From: Ruminococcaceae bacterium UBA1734
GTDB taxonomy: Bacteria; Bacillota; Clostridia; Oscillospirales; Acutalibacteraceae
Reading direction: 5' to 3'
DNA: 22,121 nucleotides
NCBI GenBank assembly: GCA_002315765.1
Contig: DCIE01000007.1
Location: forward strand, 35,114 to 57,234
Shown here: piece after piece, positions 21,754-22,121 of the stretch
How positions within the stretch are numbered: position 1 is the stretch's first letter
Layout: every line of letters starts with the position of its first letter
Position numbers and translations under genes: made by a program
The notes under the pieces: generated by a model
What the model was told of the DNA's origin: nothing
Seen by the model: the letters and a program-made list of their open reading frames with translations, nothing else
Databases searched by the model: none

Positions 21754-22121
21754 CGGAAAGACCTCGGTTTCTTCTATGCGGTCAACAATATTGCGTTGTC
21801 CTTCTTCGTCAAGATAGGAAATCTCAACCGCCGGAAGCATTTTCATTTTGCCGGTATCCACATATTCTTGAAGCTCGGGTGCAAGATAGGTTAAGCGGAT
21901 ATATCGCTGAACGGTCTTGTAGCTCTCGCCGTTATCTGCACCGATTTTTGCGGTTGTGCGATTGTCATCGGACTTCGGGACATTCTGTCCCAAAGTTTTG
22001 CCTTGATGAGAAAGCGCATCGGATTTCATACGATAGGAACGGGCTTTTTCCATATCGCCGGTTTTGTATTTTCCGTCTTCAACCGCTTTGGCATTGGTCA
22101 TACCGCTGACAAGTTCGAGTT
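21643..22121 (-). pseudogene. ParB-like partition protein fragment, cut at both ends
   Basis: The frame is open to the window edge (LELVSG before the first ATG at 22101). From there to about 21703 it reads as a ParB-family protein: HQGKTLGQNVPKSDDNRTT, then the helix-turn-helix region ESYKTVQRYIRLTYLAPELQ and MLPAVEISYLDEEGQRNIVD. These are typical of ParB proteins carried by conjugative elements and plasmids of gut Firmicutes. After EEGKLD the frame continues as antisense of the secreted protein gene, with no ParB C-terminus. The fragment points to an integrative element or plasmid sequence beyond the junction. Confidence 0.7.

Noticed and set aside
21723..22109. 128-residue + strand ORF at the right edge
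   Set aside because: It is antisense to the ParB-like frame, which has the family motifs.

Overview
The window looks like chromosomal DNA from an AT-rich, spore-forming Clostridium-class Firmicute, most likely a gut or rumen Oscillospirales/Ruminococcaceae-type organism. The grounds are the dipicolinate synthase pair (spore formation), a dockerin-type secreted protein, AGGAGG-type ribosome binding sites, TTG and GTG starts, and the clostridial gene order SRP RNA-dnaX-ybaB-recR. The species cannot be read from sequence alone.

Layout. 1-295: the 3' end of a membrane protein. 335-1501 (-): CCA-adding enzyme, divergent from a + strand operon at 1591-7890: murC, an AlaX-type alanyl-tRNA editing protein, prmA, prfB and an ABC exporter, with overlaps or short gaps throughout. 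8086-9458 (+): dpaA-dpaB, with a candidate sigma-K promoter. 9472-13199 (-): a five-gene operon of an acyltransferase-like beta-helix protein, a NUDIX hydrolase, a RING/zinc-ribbon membrane protein, galU and a YjjG-like HAD phosphatase. It ends at a hairpin shared with dpaB. A divergent pair of good sigma-A promoters (13241-13315) separates it from the SRP RNA (about 13326-13468) and dnaX-ybaB-recR-DUF896 (13489-16223).

From 16223 on the content becomes accessory: a two-gene flavodoxin/EFR1 ferredoxin operon (-), a repeat-containing Thr/Ser-rich lipoprotein followed by a small dockerin-bearing secreted protein (+), a regulator with a DNA-binding domain at each end (-), and, divergent from it, a large secreted repeat protein (+). 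That protein breaks off near 21700, where the sequence turns into a ParB-like gene fragment on the opposite strand that runs off the window. This is a recombination or assembly junction.

The most unusual structure is in the 400-base gap upstream of the dual-HTH regulator. It holds one copy of a 41-bp hairpin-forming repeat whose other copy lies 4 kb away beside the flavodoxin gene. It also has an 8-codon ORF with an excellent ribosome binding site, a 23-codon ORF ending two bases before the regulator start, and two mutually exclusive hairpins, one of which would bury the regulator's ribosome binding site. This resembles a leader controlling translation. I found no tRNA, 16S/23S rRNA, CRISPR array, transposase or recognisable riboswitch.
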